Source: CALGFI01 sp963786805
GTDB taxonomy: Bacteria; Actinomycetota; UBA4738; HRBIN12
Reading direction: 5' to 3'
Assembly: GCA_963786805.1 (NCBI GenBank)
Contig: CAWBAK010000003.1
Span: forward strand, 1-64,000
DNA: 64,000 nt
Below are positions 1-9,288 of this stretch, piece after piece; position 1 is the first letter of the stretch, and each line of letters starts with the position of its first letter. The notes below the pieces were generated by a model. That model was not told where the DNA came from. It saw only the letters and a list, made by a program, of their open reading frames with translations, and did no database searches. The position numbers and the translations under genes are program-made.

Positions 1-4
1 GACG

Positions 5-28
5 CCGGGCGCCCTCGAGGGCGCCCGG
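5..28. terminator. Perfect GC-rich hairpin, probable terminator
   Basis: A perfect inverted repeat has 10-bp arms (CCGGGCGCCC and GGGCGCCCGG) around a TCGA loop. It lies 45 bases beyond the stop codon of the minus-strand acyltransferase and can serve as its terminator, or that of a gene left of the window. No T-run follows, which is common for actinobacterial terminators. Confidence 0.6.
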
Positions 29-72
29 AAGGAAGTGGTCGGGTGCCCTCGCTCAGGATCGTCTTGGCGTGA

Positions 73-741
73 TCAACGGGCGTTCGCTCGCGCGCGCTTG
101 ACGCCATCGGCGATCCGTTCCATGACCAGCTCCGTCAGACGCTGCGTGTCCTGCGGTGAGTCCTGATCTCCTTCACCCCTGATCGGGGCGCCGAACTCGA
201 GGGCGATGGTCGTTCGGAACGGCCGCTGCCAGCGGATCCCGCCTCGTGGCCATCTCCGCTGCGTCCCCCAGATCCCCACCGGCACGACGGGCGCGCCCGT
301 CGCGAGCGACATCCGAGCTACCCCGCTGCGTCCTCGTTGCAGCGGCCCCTCGGGCGCAGGATTCACCTTCCCCTCGGGGAAGATCCCCGCGAGCGCGCCC
401 GCGCGAACGGTCCGCACCGCCTCGTCGAGCGCGCCATCGTCGCCTTCCCCTCGTCGGATCGGGATCTGCCGGTACAGCCGAAGCGCCCACGCGTAGAACG
501 GTTTGCGGAAGAACTCCGCCGCGGTGAGGAACCGCGTCATCCGGCGCCGGCGACGGGCGACGACCAGCGCCAGCACGATGCCGTCGAGCACGCTGACGTG
601 GTTCGAGGCGACGATGCCCGGGCCCTGCATCGGTACGTGCTCGACGCCGTTTGCGCGGACCCGGAACAGCACGCGTACGACGCCGCCGAGCACCACGACG
701 CCGAAACGCCACCACCCGTTCAGGTCCCCCTGGCCGGCCAT
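73..741 (-). CDS. 1-acyl-sn-glycerol-3-phosphate acyltransferase family protein (PlsC-like)
   Basis: This is a membrane-associated acyltransferase of the PlsC/LPLAT family, which moves an acyl chain onto lysophosphatidate or a related lysolipid in phospholipid synthesis. The catalytic block NHVSVLD (H-x4-D, about residue 47) and the phosphate-binding block FPEGK (about residue 120) are both present, with a hydrophobic segment just before the first. Length (222 residues) fits the short bacterial members. An upstream in-frame start at 807 would add 22 unconvincing residues and run into the leader of the divergent peptidase gene, so I prefer the ATG at 741. No clear ribosome-binding site precedes either. 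The exact lipid substrate is not predictable. Confidence 0.85.
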   Translation of the reverse strand: MAGQGDLNGWWRFGVVVLGGVVRVLFRVRANGVEHVPMQGPGIVASNHVSVLDGIVLALVVARRRRRMTRFLTAAEFFRKPFYAWALRLYRQIPIRRGEGDDGALDEAVRTVRAGALAGIFPEGKVNPAPEGPLQRGRSGVARMSLATGAPVVPVGIWGTQRRWPRGGIRWQRPFRTTIALEFGAPIRGEGDQDSPQDTQRLTELVMERIADGVKRARANAR

Positions 742-825
742 CGCGCGGATGCTACCGGGAGGGGAGGGTTCATCCGTTCCGTCTAGGATGACGGCACCGA
801 GACCCACCGAAGAGTTGGAGGAGCC

Positions 826-2004
826 GTGGCCTCACCGACCGTCGACCGGATCCGAGAGATCGCCGCGAAGCGATACGACGACTTCGTCGTCGCGCTCGAG
901 CGGATGGTGAACGTCGACTGCGGCTCGTTCACGCCTGAAGGCGTGAACGAGATCGCCGACCTCTGCCAGGCGCGTTTCGAATCGGGTGACTGGAAGGTCG
1001 AGCGGATGATCCACGAGCCTGCCGAGGGTGAGGCGCGGCTGGGCGACCTGTTGATCGGCAGGCTCGAAGGTTCCGGCGGCCCTCGCATCTTGATGGTCGG
1101 GCACATGGACACCGTCTTCGATCCCGGGACCGTTGCGGAGCGGCCGTTCCGGATCGAGGGCGACCGTGCGCGGGGCCCCGGCGTCTCCGACATGAAGGGC
1201 GGGCTCCTTACCGGTTTCTTCGCGATCGAGGCTCTGCAGGAAGTCGGGTTCGATGGCTTCGGGCGCATCACGTACATCTGCAATCCCGACGAGGAGATCG
1301 GCTCGCCGTGGTCGCGAGACCTGATCAAGGCCGAGGCCACCGAGGCCGACGCGGCGCTCGTGCTGGAGGGAGCTCGGGAGAACGGCGACATCGTGAGCGC
1401 GCGCAAGGGCGTGAGCGATTACCTGATCGAGATCCTCGGGCGCGCCTCGCACGCCGGCGTCGAACCCGAGCGCGGGAGGAGCTCCATCCTGGAGGCCGCG
1501 CACAAGACCGTGGCGCTCCAGGGGCTGAACGGGCGCTGGCCCGGCGTCACCGTGAACGTGGGTGTGGTGCACGGGGGCACGCGTCCGAACGTCGTCGCCG
1601 AGCGCTGCGAGATCCACGTTGACGTGCGCTCGCCGAACGAGGAGCACCTCGTGGCCGCCGAGGCCGAGGTCGAACGCATCGCCAACGCGCACACCGTCCC
1701 GGATATCGAGGCGCGTGTTACCGGCGGCAAGTGGCATCGCCCGATGGAGAAGAAGGAAGGCGGAGCCAAGCTCGCCGCCATCGCAGCCGACGTCGCGCGC
1801 GAGATGGGGTTCGAGCTCGCCGATGCGTCGACCGGCGGTGCTTCGGATGCGAACACCACCTCCGCGGCGGGCGCGCCGACGCTCGACGGGCTCGGTCCCA
1901 TCGGCGGCGACGATCACGCGCCGAAGGAATGGATCGATCTGACCTCGGTGGTTCCTCGTATCACCCTCCTGGGCGGTCTAGTGTCCAGGCTCGACGCCAT
2001 CTGA
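826..2004 (+). CDS. M20 family metallopeptidase (carboxypeptidase G2-like)
   Basis: A di-zinc amidohydrolase/exopeptidase of the M20 family, closest in motif layout to glutamate carboxypeptidase (CPG2). Metal-site motifs are seen in order: GHMDTVF (about residue 90), SDMKGG (bridging Asp, about 122), DEEIGS (catalytic Glu and metal Glu, about 152) and a C-terminal GGDDHAPKE segment with the last His ligand. The dimerisation-domain motif HAGVEPERG is also present. No signal peptide is visible, so it probably acts in the cytoplasm on imported peptides or N-acyl amino acids. The start is GTG with GGAGGA just upstream. The next gene follows after 21 bases, suggesting co-transcription. Confidence 0.88.
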   Translation: MASPTVDRIREIAAKRYDDFVVALERMVNVDCGSFTPEGVNEIADLCQARFESGDWKVERMIHEPAEGEARLGDLLIGRLEGSGGPRILMVGHMDTVFDPGTVAERPFRIEGDRARGPGVSDMKGGLLTGFFAIEALQEVGFDGFGRITYICNPDEEIGSPWSRDLIKAEATEADAALVLEGARENGDIVSARKGVSDYLIEILGRASHAGVEPERGRSSILEAAHKTVALQGLNGRWPGVTVNVGVVHGGTRPNVVAERCEIHVDVRSPNEEHLVAAEAEVERIANAHTVPDIEARVTGGKWHRPMEKKEGGAKLAAIAADVAREMGFELADASTGGASDANTTSAAGAPTLDGLGPIGGDDHAPKEWIDLTSVVPRITLLGGLVSRLDAI

Positions 2005-2025
2005 CCCAGGCAGGAGGTTGCACGA

Positions 2026-2505
2026 GTGGACATCACCACCGTGCGGATCGACAAGCCGGACGATCTCAACGTCGTCGTGGGCCAGTCGCACTTCATCAAG
2101 ACCGTCGAGGATCTGCATGAGGCATGCGTGCACGTGCCGGGGATGAAGTTCGGGATCGCCTTCAACGAAGCGAGCGGACCTTGTCTGGTTCGTCGCAGCG
2201 GCAACGACGCGGCGCTCGTGGACGTCGCGGTTCGAGGCGCAGAGGCGATCGGAGCCGGCCACGTGTTCGTCGTCGCGATGCGCGACGCGTTCCCGATCAG
2301 CGTCCTGAACGCGATCAAGGTCGTCCCCGAGGTCTGCCGGATCTTCTGCGCCACCGCGAACCCGCTGGAGATCGTGGTCGGCGAGTCCGAGCAGGGGCGT
2401 GGCGTGCTCGGCGTGATCGACGGGAGCTCTCCCAAGGGCGTCGAGACCGACGAGGACGAGGCCGAACGCAAGGAGCTCCTGCGCCGGTTCGGGTACAAGC
2501 TGTGA
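2026..2505 (+). CDS. Adenosine-specific kinase family protein (PF04008-like)
   Basis: A short protein of 159 residues matching the adenosine-specific kinase family known mainly from archaea and some bacteria. It is a compact alpha/beta protein unrelated to the PfkB-type adenosine kinases. Recognisable family segments are the early VVVGQSHFIKTVEDLHEA, the GIAFNEASG loop, and the GVLGVIDGSSPKGVE stretch near the C-terminus. The start is GTG with AGGAGG nine bases before it. The stop overlaps the start of the downstream histidine kinase (GTGA), so the pair is translationally coupled. Kinase activity has been assigned to archaeal relatives only, and the cellular role here is unknown. Confidence 0.85.
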   Translation: MDITTVRIDKPDDLNVVVGQSHFIKTVEDLHEACVHVPGMKFGIAFNEASGPCLVRRSGNDAALVDVAVRGAEAIGAGHVFVVAMRDAFPISVLNAIKVVPEVCRIFCATANPLEIVVGESEQGRGVLGVIDGSSPKGVETDEDEAERKELLRRFGYKL

Positions 2506-3623
2506 GCACGATCCCGCTCACGCCCGAGTTCATGCGGAGCCTGCGTGAGGCCCACGAGACGTACCGGCACCTCGTCGAGGGGATCCCGGCTGTGCTCTAC
2601 ATCGATGCCGTGGACGACCTGTCGACGAACGTCTACACGAGCCCGCAGATCGAGGACATCCTCGGCATCGACGCGGACACGTGGCGCAAGGACCCGAGCA
2701 TGTGGATCGATCGCATGCACCAGGACGACCGCGAGCGCGTGATGATCGAACACCAGGAGTCGAATCGCACGGGGGAACCGTTCTCCAGCGAGTATCGGCT
2801 GTTCACCTCCGACGACAAGGAAGTGTGGATCCGCGACGAGGCCGTGCTCGTGCGCGACGACGGGGGTGCGCCGCTGTACTGGCGCGGGATCATGTTCGAC
2901 GTCACCGAGACCAAACGCGCCGAAGAGCAGCTGCACCGGAACATGGAGATCCTGCGCCGCACCATGCAGGACCGTCACCGGCTGCTCATGCGGCTCGAGG
3001 ACGCGCAGGAGGAGGAGCGCCGCCGGATCGCCGCCGACATCCACGACGACCCGATCCAGGTGATCAGCGCCGCGGACCTTCGCGCCCAGCGGCTCGCACG
3101 GCAGATCTCGGATCCGGATCTTCGCGCCGAGGTGGAGGCGCTGCAGGCGACCCTGGCACAGGCGGTCGTGCGGCTGCGTCACCTGCTGTTCGAGCTACGG
3201 CCGCCCTCACTTGACCGGGAGGGTCTGGTGGCGGCGCTTCGCGCCTACGCTTCCGGTCGCGAGGGACCGGCGATCCTCGTCGAGGACCAGCTCTCCGGTG
3301 AGCCCGCTTCGGACATCCGCGGTCTCCTGTACCGCATCGCCCAGGAAGCGCTGACGAACGCGCGGAAACATTCCGGCGCGACGCGCGTGACCGTCTCCGT
3401 GGCGTCGGAGGAGGGGGGCATCCGCCTGCGGGTCGCCGACGACGGCGTCGGGTTCGACACGTCTGCTCCGCCGCCGGACCTCGGTCACATCGGTCTGCCC
3501 ACGATGGTCGAGCGGGCGGAGCTCGCCGGTGGGCGATGCCGCATCGACAGCGAGCCGGGTCGCGGAACGACCGTCGACGCCTGGCTCCCGCTCGGACCGG
3601 CGGTGCCGGCGACGCAGGGCTGA
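2502..3623 (+). CDS. PAS domain sensor histidine kinase (NarX/HisKA_3 type)
   Basis: A soluble sensor kinase of about 373 residues. An N-terminal PAS/PAC domain (roughly 12-135) contains the WIDRMHQDD and WIRDEA segments typical of PAS_3 folds. A coiled-coil linker follows, then a HisKA_3 dimerisation domain whose phospho-acceptor is in AADIHDDPIQ. The HATPase_c domain has N-box EALTNARKHSG and G-box DDGVGFD. No transmembrane segment is visible, so an intracellular signal is likely. The true start is GTG at 2502, overlapping the adenosine-kinase stop by 4 bases; longer versions of the frame are unrelated sequence. No response regulator is adjacent, so the partner is encoded elsewhere. Confidence 0.85.
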   Translation: MSTIPLTPEFMRSLREAHETYRHLVEGIPAVLYIDAVDDLSTNVYTSPQIEDILGIDADTWRKDPSMWIDRMHQDDRERVMIEHQESNRTGEPFSSEYRLFTSDDKEVWIRDEAVLVRDDGGAPLYWRGIMFDVTETKRAEEQLHRNMEILRRTMQDRHRLLMRLEDAQEEERRRIAADIHDDPIQVISAADLRAQRLARQISDPDLRAEVEALQATLAQAVVRLRHLLFELRPPSLDREGLVAALRAYASGREGPAILVEDQLSGEPASDIRGLLYRIAQEALTNARKHSGATRVTVSVASEEGGIRLRVADDGVGFDTSAPPPDLGHIGLPTMVERAELAGGRCRIDSEPGRGTTVDAWLPLGPAVPATQG

Positions 3624-3636
3624 GCTCCGGCTCTCG

Positions 3637-4711
3637 TTACTCCCGCGTGGTGATCTTCGACGCGCGCGTGTACTGCCCCGGCGTCCGGCCGCGGGTCTGC
3701 GCCAGCTTCCATGCCAGAAGCTGCACCGGCAGGATCGACACGGCCGAGATCAGGGCGCGGTCCAGGTATCCGGTCTCGACGGGCCGCGCTCCTTTCGGGG
3801 CTTCGCCGTCGGGGGTCACGACGAGCACGTTCGCGCCGGTGTCGACGAGATCGGCGGCCAGGCCGAGGTCCAGGCGGCGGGTCTCGGGTTCGGTCGCCAT
3901 CACGATCGCCGTCATCGCCGGGCCCGGCCAGCTCGAGGGGCCCGTGCCGGAAGGCGCCGGCCTCCAACGACTCCGCCATCACGCCGGATTCCTTCAGGAC
4001 CAGGGCCCCCATCTCCGTCGCGGCTCGAGCCGGTCCGCGGCCGATCAGGACCATCACCTCACGTCCGCCGTGCCACTCCTCCAGGTCGGCCGCGAGCGCC
4101 TCCGGGTCCTCCAGCAGCCGCTCGGCGGAGAGCGCGGCCCCTTCGGCAGCGGTCCGCGTCCGGTCGATGGCGGTCTCGACGCTGTCCCCGGCGAGCAGGC
4201 GGGCGATCCCCGACAGGGTGGCCATCGCGGCCGCGAACGTCATCGTGGACGGTCCGCCCTCCCGTCCCGCCCACGTATCGAGCGTCACGTCCGAGCGGCG
4301 GGCAAGGTCGTTGTCCAAGCCGTTCGTGATCGAGATGAGGAACGGGCGGTTGCGCTGCTTCGCGATCTCGTTCGCGAGCTTGACGATCTCGGCGCTCTCG
4401 CCGGACTGGCTGACGATAACGGCGAGCGTCCGGGCGTTCAGGATCGGACGGCGGAAATGCAGGAGCTCGGCCGTGTCGACGAGCAACGCCGCGACACCGC
4501 GCCCGGCAAGATCGTTGACGGCCGGGTAGCACGCGTCGTACGAGCTCCCCATCCCGGTGAAGACGATCGTGTGGGAGGACGCGGCCGCCTCGCGAACCCG
4601 GTCGAGCTCGTCGCGCTGGTCCATGAGCGCTGCGGCGGCCCGGCGGAGTGCGTCCGGCTGCCCCGCGATCTCGGCGAGGAACGGGTCGGTGAACCCTTCG
4701 AGCGACCTCAT
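3637..4711 (-). CDS. SIS domain sugar isomerase/deaminase-like protein (SIS1), frameshifted
   Basis: A protein with two SIS domains related to the isomerase half of GlmS and to AgaS-type proteins; such proteins bind phosphosugars. The first domain has FTGMGSSYDA and the VSQSGESAE phosphate-binding loop; the second has LIGRGPA and FRHGPLELAG. The reading frame breaks near 3917-3925, just after LELAGP: the remaining residues (TAIVMATEPE to the end at 3637) continue in another frame and match the intact paralogue at 9289-10374. One extra base in a GGGCCCGG run explains this. The start is the ATG at 4711, 10 bases after the kinase stop, so the two are probably one operon. Whether the break is real decay or a consensus error is open; I favour error. 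Confidence 0.82.
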
Positions 4712-4721
4712 CTCACCGAGT

Positions 4722-5726
4722 CTACGGCTCGATGGCCGACGGCGGCGTCCCCAGCAACGCTTCGCGAACCCGGTCCTTCGCCCGTTTCGAGGACGCTTGA
4801 TGATCGAGGCCCAGGAGCGCCGCACCGATCACGGGTGGGGCGGTGAGCACGGTCACGGTCGCGGCCGGCGCGATCTCTCGGACGCCATGTTCGATCCGGG
4901 CGAGGAACGGCGAGAACTCGTTCCGGAAGACCCCGCCGCCGAGCACGACGTGCACGTCGAGCTTCGCCATCCGCAGCCGCCTGATCGCCGCACCGGCCAT
5001 CGCGACGACCTCGTCGGCCTGGCGGTCGACGATCGAACGCGCGACGGCGTCGCCGTCCGCGGCGGCTGCGAACACGAGGGGCGGCAGCTCGGCGACCCGG
5101 TCCTCCTCGAGACGCCCGAAGTACATCGCCTCCATGAGCTGTCGCGGCCGGCGCAAGCCGAAGTAGGCCGGTACCGTCGAGGCGAGCACCGTTCGTTCAC
5201 CCCGTCCGTCCTCCGAGCGGAGCGCGTGCCACATCGCGGATCCGCCGATGTCCGAGCCTCCCCCCCAGTCGCCCGCGATCCACCCCAGCGAGGGCTGGCG
5301 GAACGTCCGCCCGTCCGGCGCGACGGCGGAGCAGTTCGTCCCGTACCCGCACACGACGCCGACACCCCACGTGCGGTCGGTCCCTGCTCGCATCACGGCG
5401 AACGTGTCGTTGCGAAGCACCGTCTCCGCGGTCCACCCCTGCCGCGAAAGCCAACGCATGATCCTCCGGTCGTCGGCCGGCAGGTCGGCGCCGGCGATGC
5501 AGAACACTCCGACGGACGCCATCGGACCCCGCGAGGACTCCAGCCCCGCGACCTTCGAGAGGGTTTCGACCGCTGCGGTCAGCCCGGTTCGCAATCGAGG
5601 TTCGCGGCCGTCGCTCCCCGCCGGAGGGACACGCACGGATCCGAGGACGGAGCCATCCTTCCCGACCGCAACGGCGTCGATCTTCGAGCCGCCGCCGTCG
5701 AACGCGAGCACCGCCGCTCTCGTCAC
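4722..5726 (-). CDS. N-acetylglucosamine kinase-like sugar kinase (BadF/BadG/BcrA/BcrD ATPase family)
   Basis: A cytoplasmic kinase of the ASKHA superfamily, probably phosphorylating an amino sugar at C6. The phosphate-1 loop AFDGGGSK (residues 8-15), the adenosine-side CGYGTN motif and the GWIAGDWGGGSDIGG segment typical of bacterial GlcNAc kinases are visible. Length (334) is normal. The GTG start overlaps the stop of the deacetylase gene by 4 bases, and the SIS gene follows 10 bases downstream. The operon deacetylase-kinase-SIS therefore makes sense as deacetylate, phosphorylate, isomerise. GlcNAc, glucosamine or another amino sugar are all possible substrates. Confidence 0.85.
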   Translation of the reverse strand: MTRAAVLAFDGGGSKIDAVAVGKDGSVLGSVRVPPAGSDGREPRLRTGLTAAVETLSKVAGLESSRGPMASVGVFCIAGADLPADDRRIMRWLSRQGWTAETVLRNDTFAVMRAGTDRTWGVGVVCGYGTNCSAVAPDGRTFRQPSLGWIAGDWGGGSDIGGSAMWHALRSEDGRGERTVLASTVPAYFGLRRPRQLMEAMYFGRLEEDRVAELPPLVFAAAADGDAVARSIVDRQADEVVAMAGAAIRRLRMAKLDVHVVLGGGVFRNEFSPFLARIEHGVREIAPAATVTVLTAPPVIGAALLGLDHQASSKRAKDRVREALLGTPPSAIEP

Positions 5727-6325
5727 GGTAGCGCCGCCAGTTCATCCACCGTGACGAACGATGCGCCCGATCGCTGGAGGCCGTCGATCGCCCCGCCCAG
5801 ACCCCGGGCCGTGCTGTCGGGCCAGGTGTGCAGCAGGACGACCGCTCCGTCACCGTGAGCGACCGAGCCCCTGACGGTTTCCAGCGCGACCTCGTCCGCG
5901 CTGCGTTCCGGTTCCCAATCGAGCGCCTCGACGTCCCAGTGGACGTTGCGGTAGCCGAGCTCTCCGAGGATCCGCAGGACCCGTGGATCGTCCCGGCCGT
6001 CGCCGAACGGACAACGGAACCACGGGATCGGATCCACGCCGGTGATCCGGGCGATCGTCGTTCCCGCCTCCCGGACGTCGGTTCGAAGACCCTCGTCGGA
6101 GAACAGCGTCATGCGGGCGTGGAACGTGGAGTGGTTCCCGACGAGGTGTCCGTCGTCCGCGATCCTCCTGGCGGTCGTGGGGTTCGCCTCGGCCCAGCGC
6201 GACTGCACGAAGAACGTGGCACGGATGCCCGCATCCCCGAGCAGGTCCAGGATCCGCTCGGCGTTCCCGGAATCGTGCGCGGGTCTGTCCGGGTGCTCCG
6301 CATCGAAGGTGAGGGCCACGCGCAT
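5723..6325 (-). CDS. Polysaccharide deacetylase family protein (CE4/NodB domain) with altered motif 1
   Basis: A 200-residue stand-alone NodB-fold protein. CE4 enzymes use a metal to remove N- or O-acetyl groups from sugars. Motif 2 (HSTFH), motif 3 (RCPFG), motif 4 (ALDWE) and motif 5 (LLHTW) are intact. Motif 1 reads TFDAE rather than the usual TFDDG, so the second Asp, normally a metal ligand, is missing; the following Glu may substitute. There is no signal peptide, unlike wall-acting deacetylases, so a cytoplasmic imported sugar is a likely substrate. It is the first full gene of the operon controlled by the promoter and operator at 6351-6411. Confidence 0.85.
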   Translation of the reverse strand: MRVALTFDAEHPDRPAHDSGNAERILDLLGDAGIRATFFVQSRWAEANPTTARRIADDGHLVGNHSTFHARMTLFSDEGLRTDVREAGTTIARITGVDPIPWFRCPFGDGRDDPRVLRILGELGYRNVHWDVEALDWEPERSADEVALETVRGSVAHGDGAVVLLHTWPDSTARGLGGAIDGLQRSGASFVTVDELAALP

Positions 6326-6328
6326 CTG

Positions 6329-6376
6329 TCAGTCGGCTCCGCCGAAAGCGTCAGGAAACTTTCCTAACGATTTCAC
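6329..6376 (-). other. 15-codon leaderless ORF resembling a SIS-protein N-terminus
   Basis: Reading the transcript strand from about the expected start of transcription gives GTG followed by 14 codons (peptide VKSLGKFPDAFGGAD) and a TGA, ending 3 bases before the deacetylase ATG. The peptide closely resembles the N-terminus of the SIS protein at 10374 (VKWLGKFPDPFIGE). It contains the operator. It may be a leader peptide or the relic of a duplicated SIS start region carried along with its promoter. Confidence 0.4.
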
Positions 6377-6411
6377 CGCGAGATTGTACGCCGCCCGATG
6401 GAGGGTGTGAA
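6351..6411 (-). promoter_or_regulatory. Promoter and ROK-type operator for the deacetylase-kinase-SIS operon
   Basis: On the minus strand, TTCACA (6411-6406) and TACAAT (6388-6383) are separated by 17 bases, a good sigma-70-like promoter. Fourteen bases beyond the -10 is the palindrome TCAGGAAACTTTCCTAAC (6351-6368, plus-strand reading), identical to sites at 10349-10366 and 14762-14779. Its position at the start of the transcript fits repression by blocking polymerase. Confidence 0.7.
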
Positions 6412-6453
6412 GCGGAGAGAACCGTGCTCCGTCGTTCGGCGTGCAACCGCGTA

Positions 6454-7548
6454 TCAGGATCCGGTACGCACGCAGGCAACGCCGTGGTCGGGGGCGTCCT
6501 CGAACCCCGGTTGTCCCGCCGCGGTCGCCCACGCCCAGCGATAGCGTTCGGCCTTCAGCGCGATCCGAAGGATCCCGAACGAATCCGCCTGCGCCACGAC
6601 GAGGTTCGTCGGCCAGGTGCCGCCGGGGATCGCGTACAGGCTCGCGCCGCCGGTGCCCACGACGAACTCGCGGATGCCGCGTTCGGGATCTGGGTCCCCG
6701 CTCGGGTCCTGCTGCCGCCAGCGCTGGTAGTTGTGCGAGTGCCCGTTCAGCACGACGTCCGCACCCGCTTCGTACAACAGGTCCCAGAGCGGTCCCACCG
6801 CGGCCGTGCCGCCGCTGCCCGTCGAGAACGAGAACCGGGGATGGTGCCAGTAGGCGAGCGTGCACGGGTACGTCGCGTCCGGATGCCTCTCGAGGTCGCG
6901 CTGAAGCCATCGGTACATCCGGTTGCCCGGGCCGGGATCTTGTGGGTCGGCAGCCTGGCCGCAGCCGCCGGGCGCGAAGCAGAGCATCGAGTCGAGGGCG
7001 ACCAGGTGCCAGCACGGTGCCTCTGGGCACGCGCCGAGGTCATAGGAGTAGTAGCCGAGCCGATGCGGGCCCTTCACCCGATCGCCGAAGTATCGGAAGT
7101 AGCCGCCCGGGCGTGACGTGGGGTCCTGGGCATGCTCGTGGTTGCCGGGGACGGGGCTCATCTTCGTGAACGCACGGCCCCAGGTGGGATCGAAATACGC
7201 CATGAAGGCGGCGAACGCGCCGACGTCGTACTGGTTGTCGCCGAGCGGCAAGACCTCATCCAAGCCGGTGCCGACGATCAGGTCCGCCGTCTCGTCGTAC
7301 TGGCAGGTCTCGGGCGAGCCCGGGCCGTTCGGATCCGACGCGCACGCGATGTCGCCGGCGGCACCGATCACGAGGCGGCCCCGCGGGCCCGAGGGCTCGA
7401 CGCCGCGTGGCTGCAGCGCCGGCCGGTCCCGGAGCTCGACCGGCGCGGCCTCCCACGTCATGGCGAGGAGCGCGATGAGGGCGGTGGCGATCGCCAGCGG
7501 TTTCCTCACGAGAGGACCAATCCTGTCGGCCAGGCGGGCGAACGACAA
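6454..7548 (-). CDS. Secreted metallophosphoesterase
   Basis: A calcineurin-like phosphoesterase of 364 residues. It begins with a positively charged segment and a hydrophobic stretch (about residues 16-32), so it is exported or membrane-anchored. All metal-binding blocks are present in order: AAGDIAC, LGDNQY, PGNHEH, YWHHPR and GHSHNYQR. The arrangement resembles purple-acid-phosphatase-like and alkaline-phosphatase-like secreted enzymes. Six cysteines in the exported part suggest disulfides. It lies 16 bases beyond the acetyltransferase stop but has no obvious functional link with it. Confidence 0.87.
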   Translation of the reverse strand: MSFARLADRIGPLVRKPLAIATALIALLAMTWEAAPVELRDRPALQPRGVEPSGPRGRLVIGAAGDIACASDPNGPGSPETCQYDETADLIVGTGLDEVLPLGDNQYDVGAFAAFMAYFDPTWGRAFTKMSPVPGNHEHAQDPTSRPGGYFRYFGDRVKGPHRLGYYSYDLGACPEAPCWHLVALDSMLCFAPGGCGQAADPQDPGPGNRMYRWLQRDLERHPDATYPCTLAYWHHPRFSFSTGSGGTAAVGPLWDLLYEAGADVVLNGHSHNYQRWRQQDPSGDPDPERGIREFVVGTGGASLYAIPGGTWPTNLVVAQADSFGILRIALKAERYRWAWATAAGQPGFEDAPDHGVACVRTGS

Positions 7549-7564
7549 GGGCGCTGCTCACCGC

Positions 7565-7969
7565 TCACCAGACGCGGAACATCCCCGTCCCGTCGTCGGG
7601 CCGGCGCCGGAAGCCGTACCGCTCGTAGAAACCCTCGGCGTTGTCGGCGTCCATGAGACCGACGAACGCGCCCGGCCGCGCGACTCGCTGCAGGTACGCG
7701 AGCACGGAATCCATGACCTTCACCCCGAGGCCGCGACCGTGGTACTCGGGGAGCACGATCACGTCCTGGACGTAGAAGTACATGCCGCCATCGCCGATGA
7801 CGCGCCCGCAGGCGACCACGTCGCCGTCGTGAAGCACGACGCACGAGTACAGCGCGCTCGCGAGCCCGGCGGCGAGTCCCTCGTCGCTCAACTCGCCGCC
7901 CGCGGGAGCGCGCAGCCGCCGGAACTCGTCCACCGTCGGGGCCCGCTCGACGACCTCGTAGGCATCCAT
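7565..7969 (-). CDS. GNAT family N-acetyltransferase
   Basis: A single-domain GNAT acetyltransferase of 134 residues. The acetyl-CoA pyrophosphate-binding motif is PEYHGRGLG after the hydrophobic strand DVIVLP, and the C-terminal GFYERYGFRRRPDD segment is the usual end of the fold. The family transfers acetyl groups from acetyl-CoA to amines; the acceptor cannot be told. It is encoded between the ABC ATPase and the metallophosphoesterase on the same strand. Confidence 0.85.
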   Translation of the reverse strand: MDAYEVVERAPTVDEFRRLRAPAGGELSDEGLAAGLASALYSCVVLHDGDVVACGRVIGDGGMYFYVQDVIVLPEYHGRGLGVKVMDSVLAYLQRVARPGAFVGLMDADNAEGFYERYGFRRRPDDGTGMFRVW

Positions 7970-8022
7970 CGGGAGCGAGTCTAGGCCGCCCGGAGGGCCG
8001 ATCCCGGTCCCGAACAGTCGGA

Positions 8023-9222
<1,200 letters not shown>

Positions 9223-9288
9223 CCGCTCCTTCGATCTCGGCCGAGAGTCTCGGCATGCCCGCCACCCCGCGTCAAGGCGGCTCGCGTC

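Noticed and set aside
3637..4711. SIS1 as a true pseudogene
   Set aside because: Both halves keep all motifs, and many other genes in the window, including essential ones, show the same single-base breaks.
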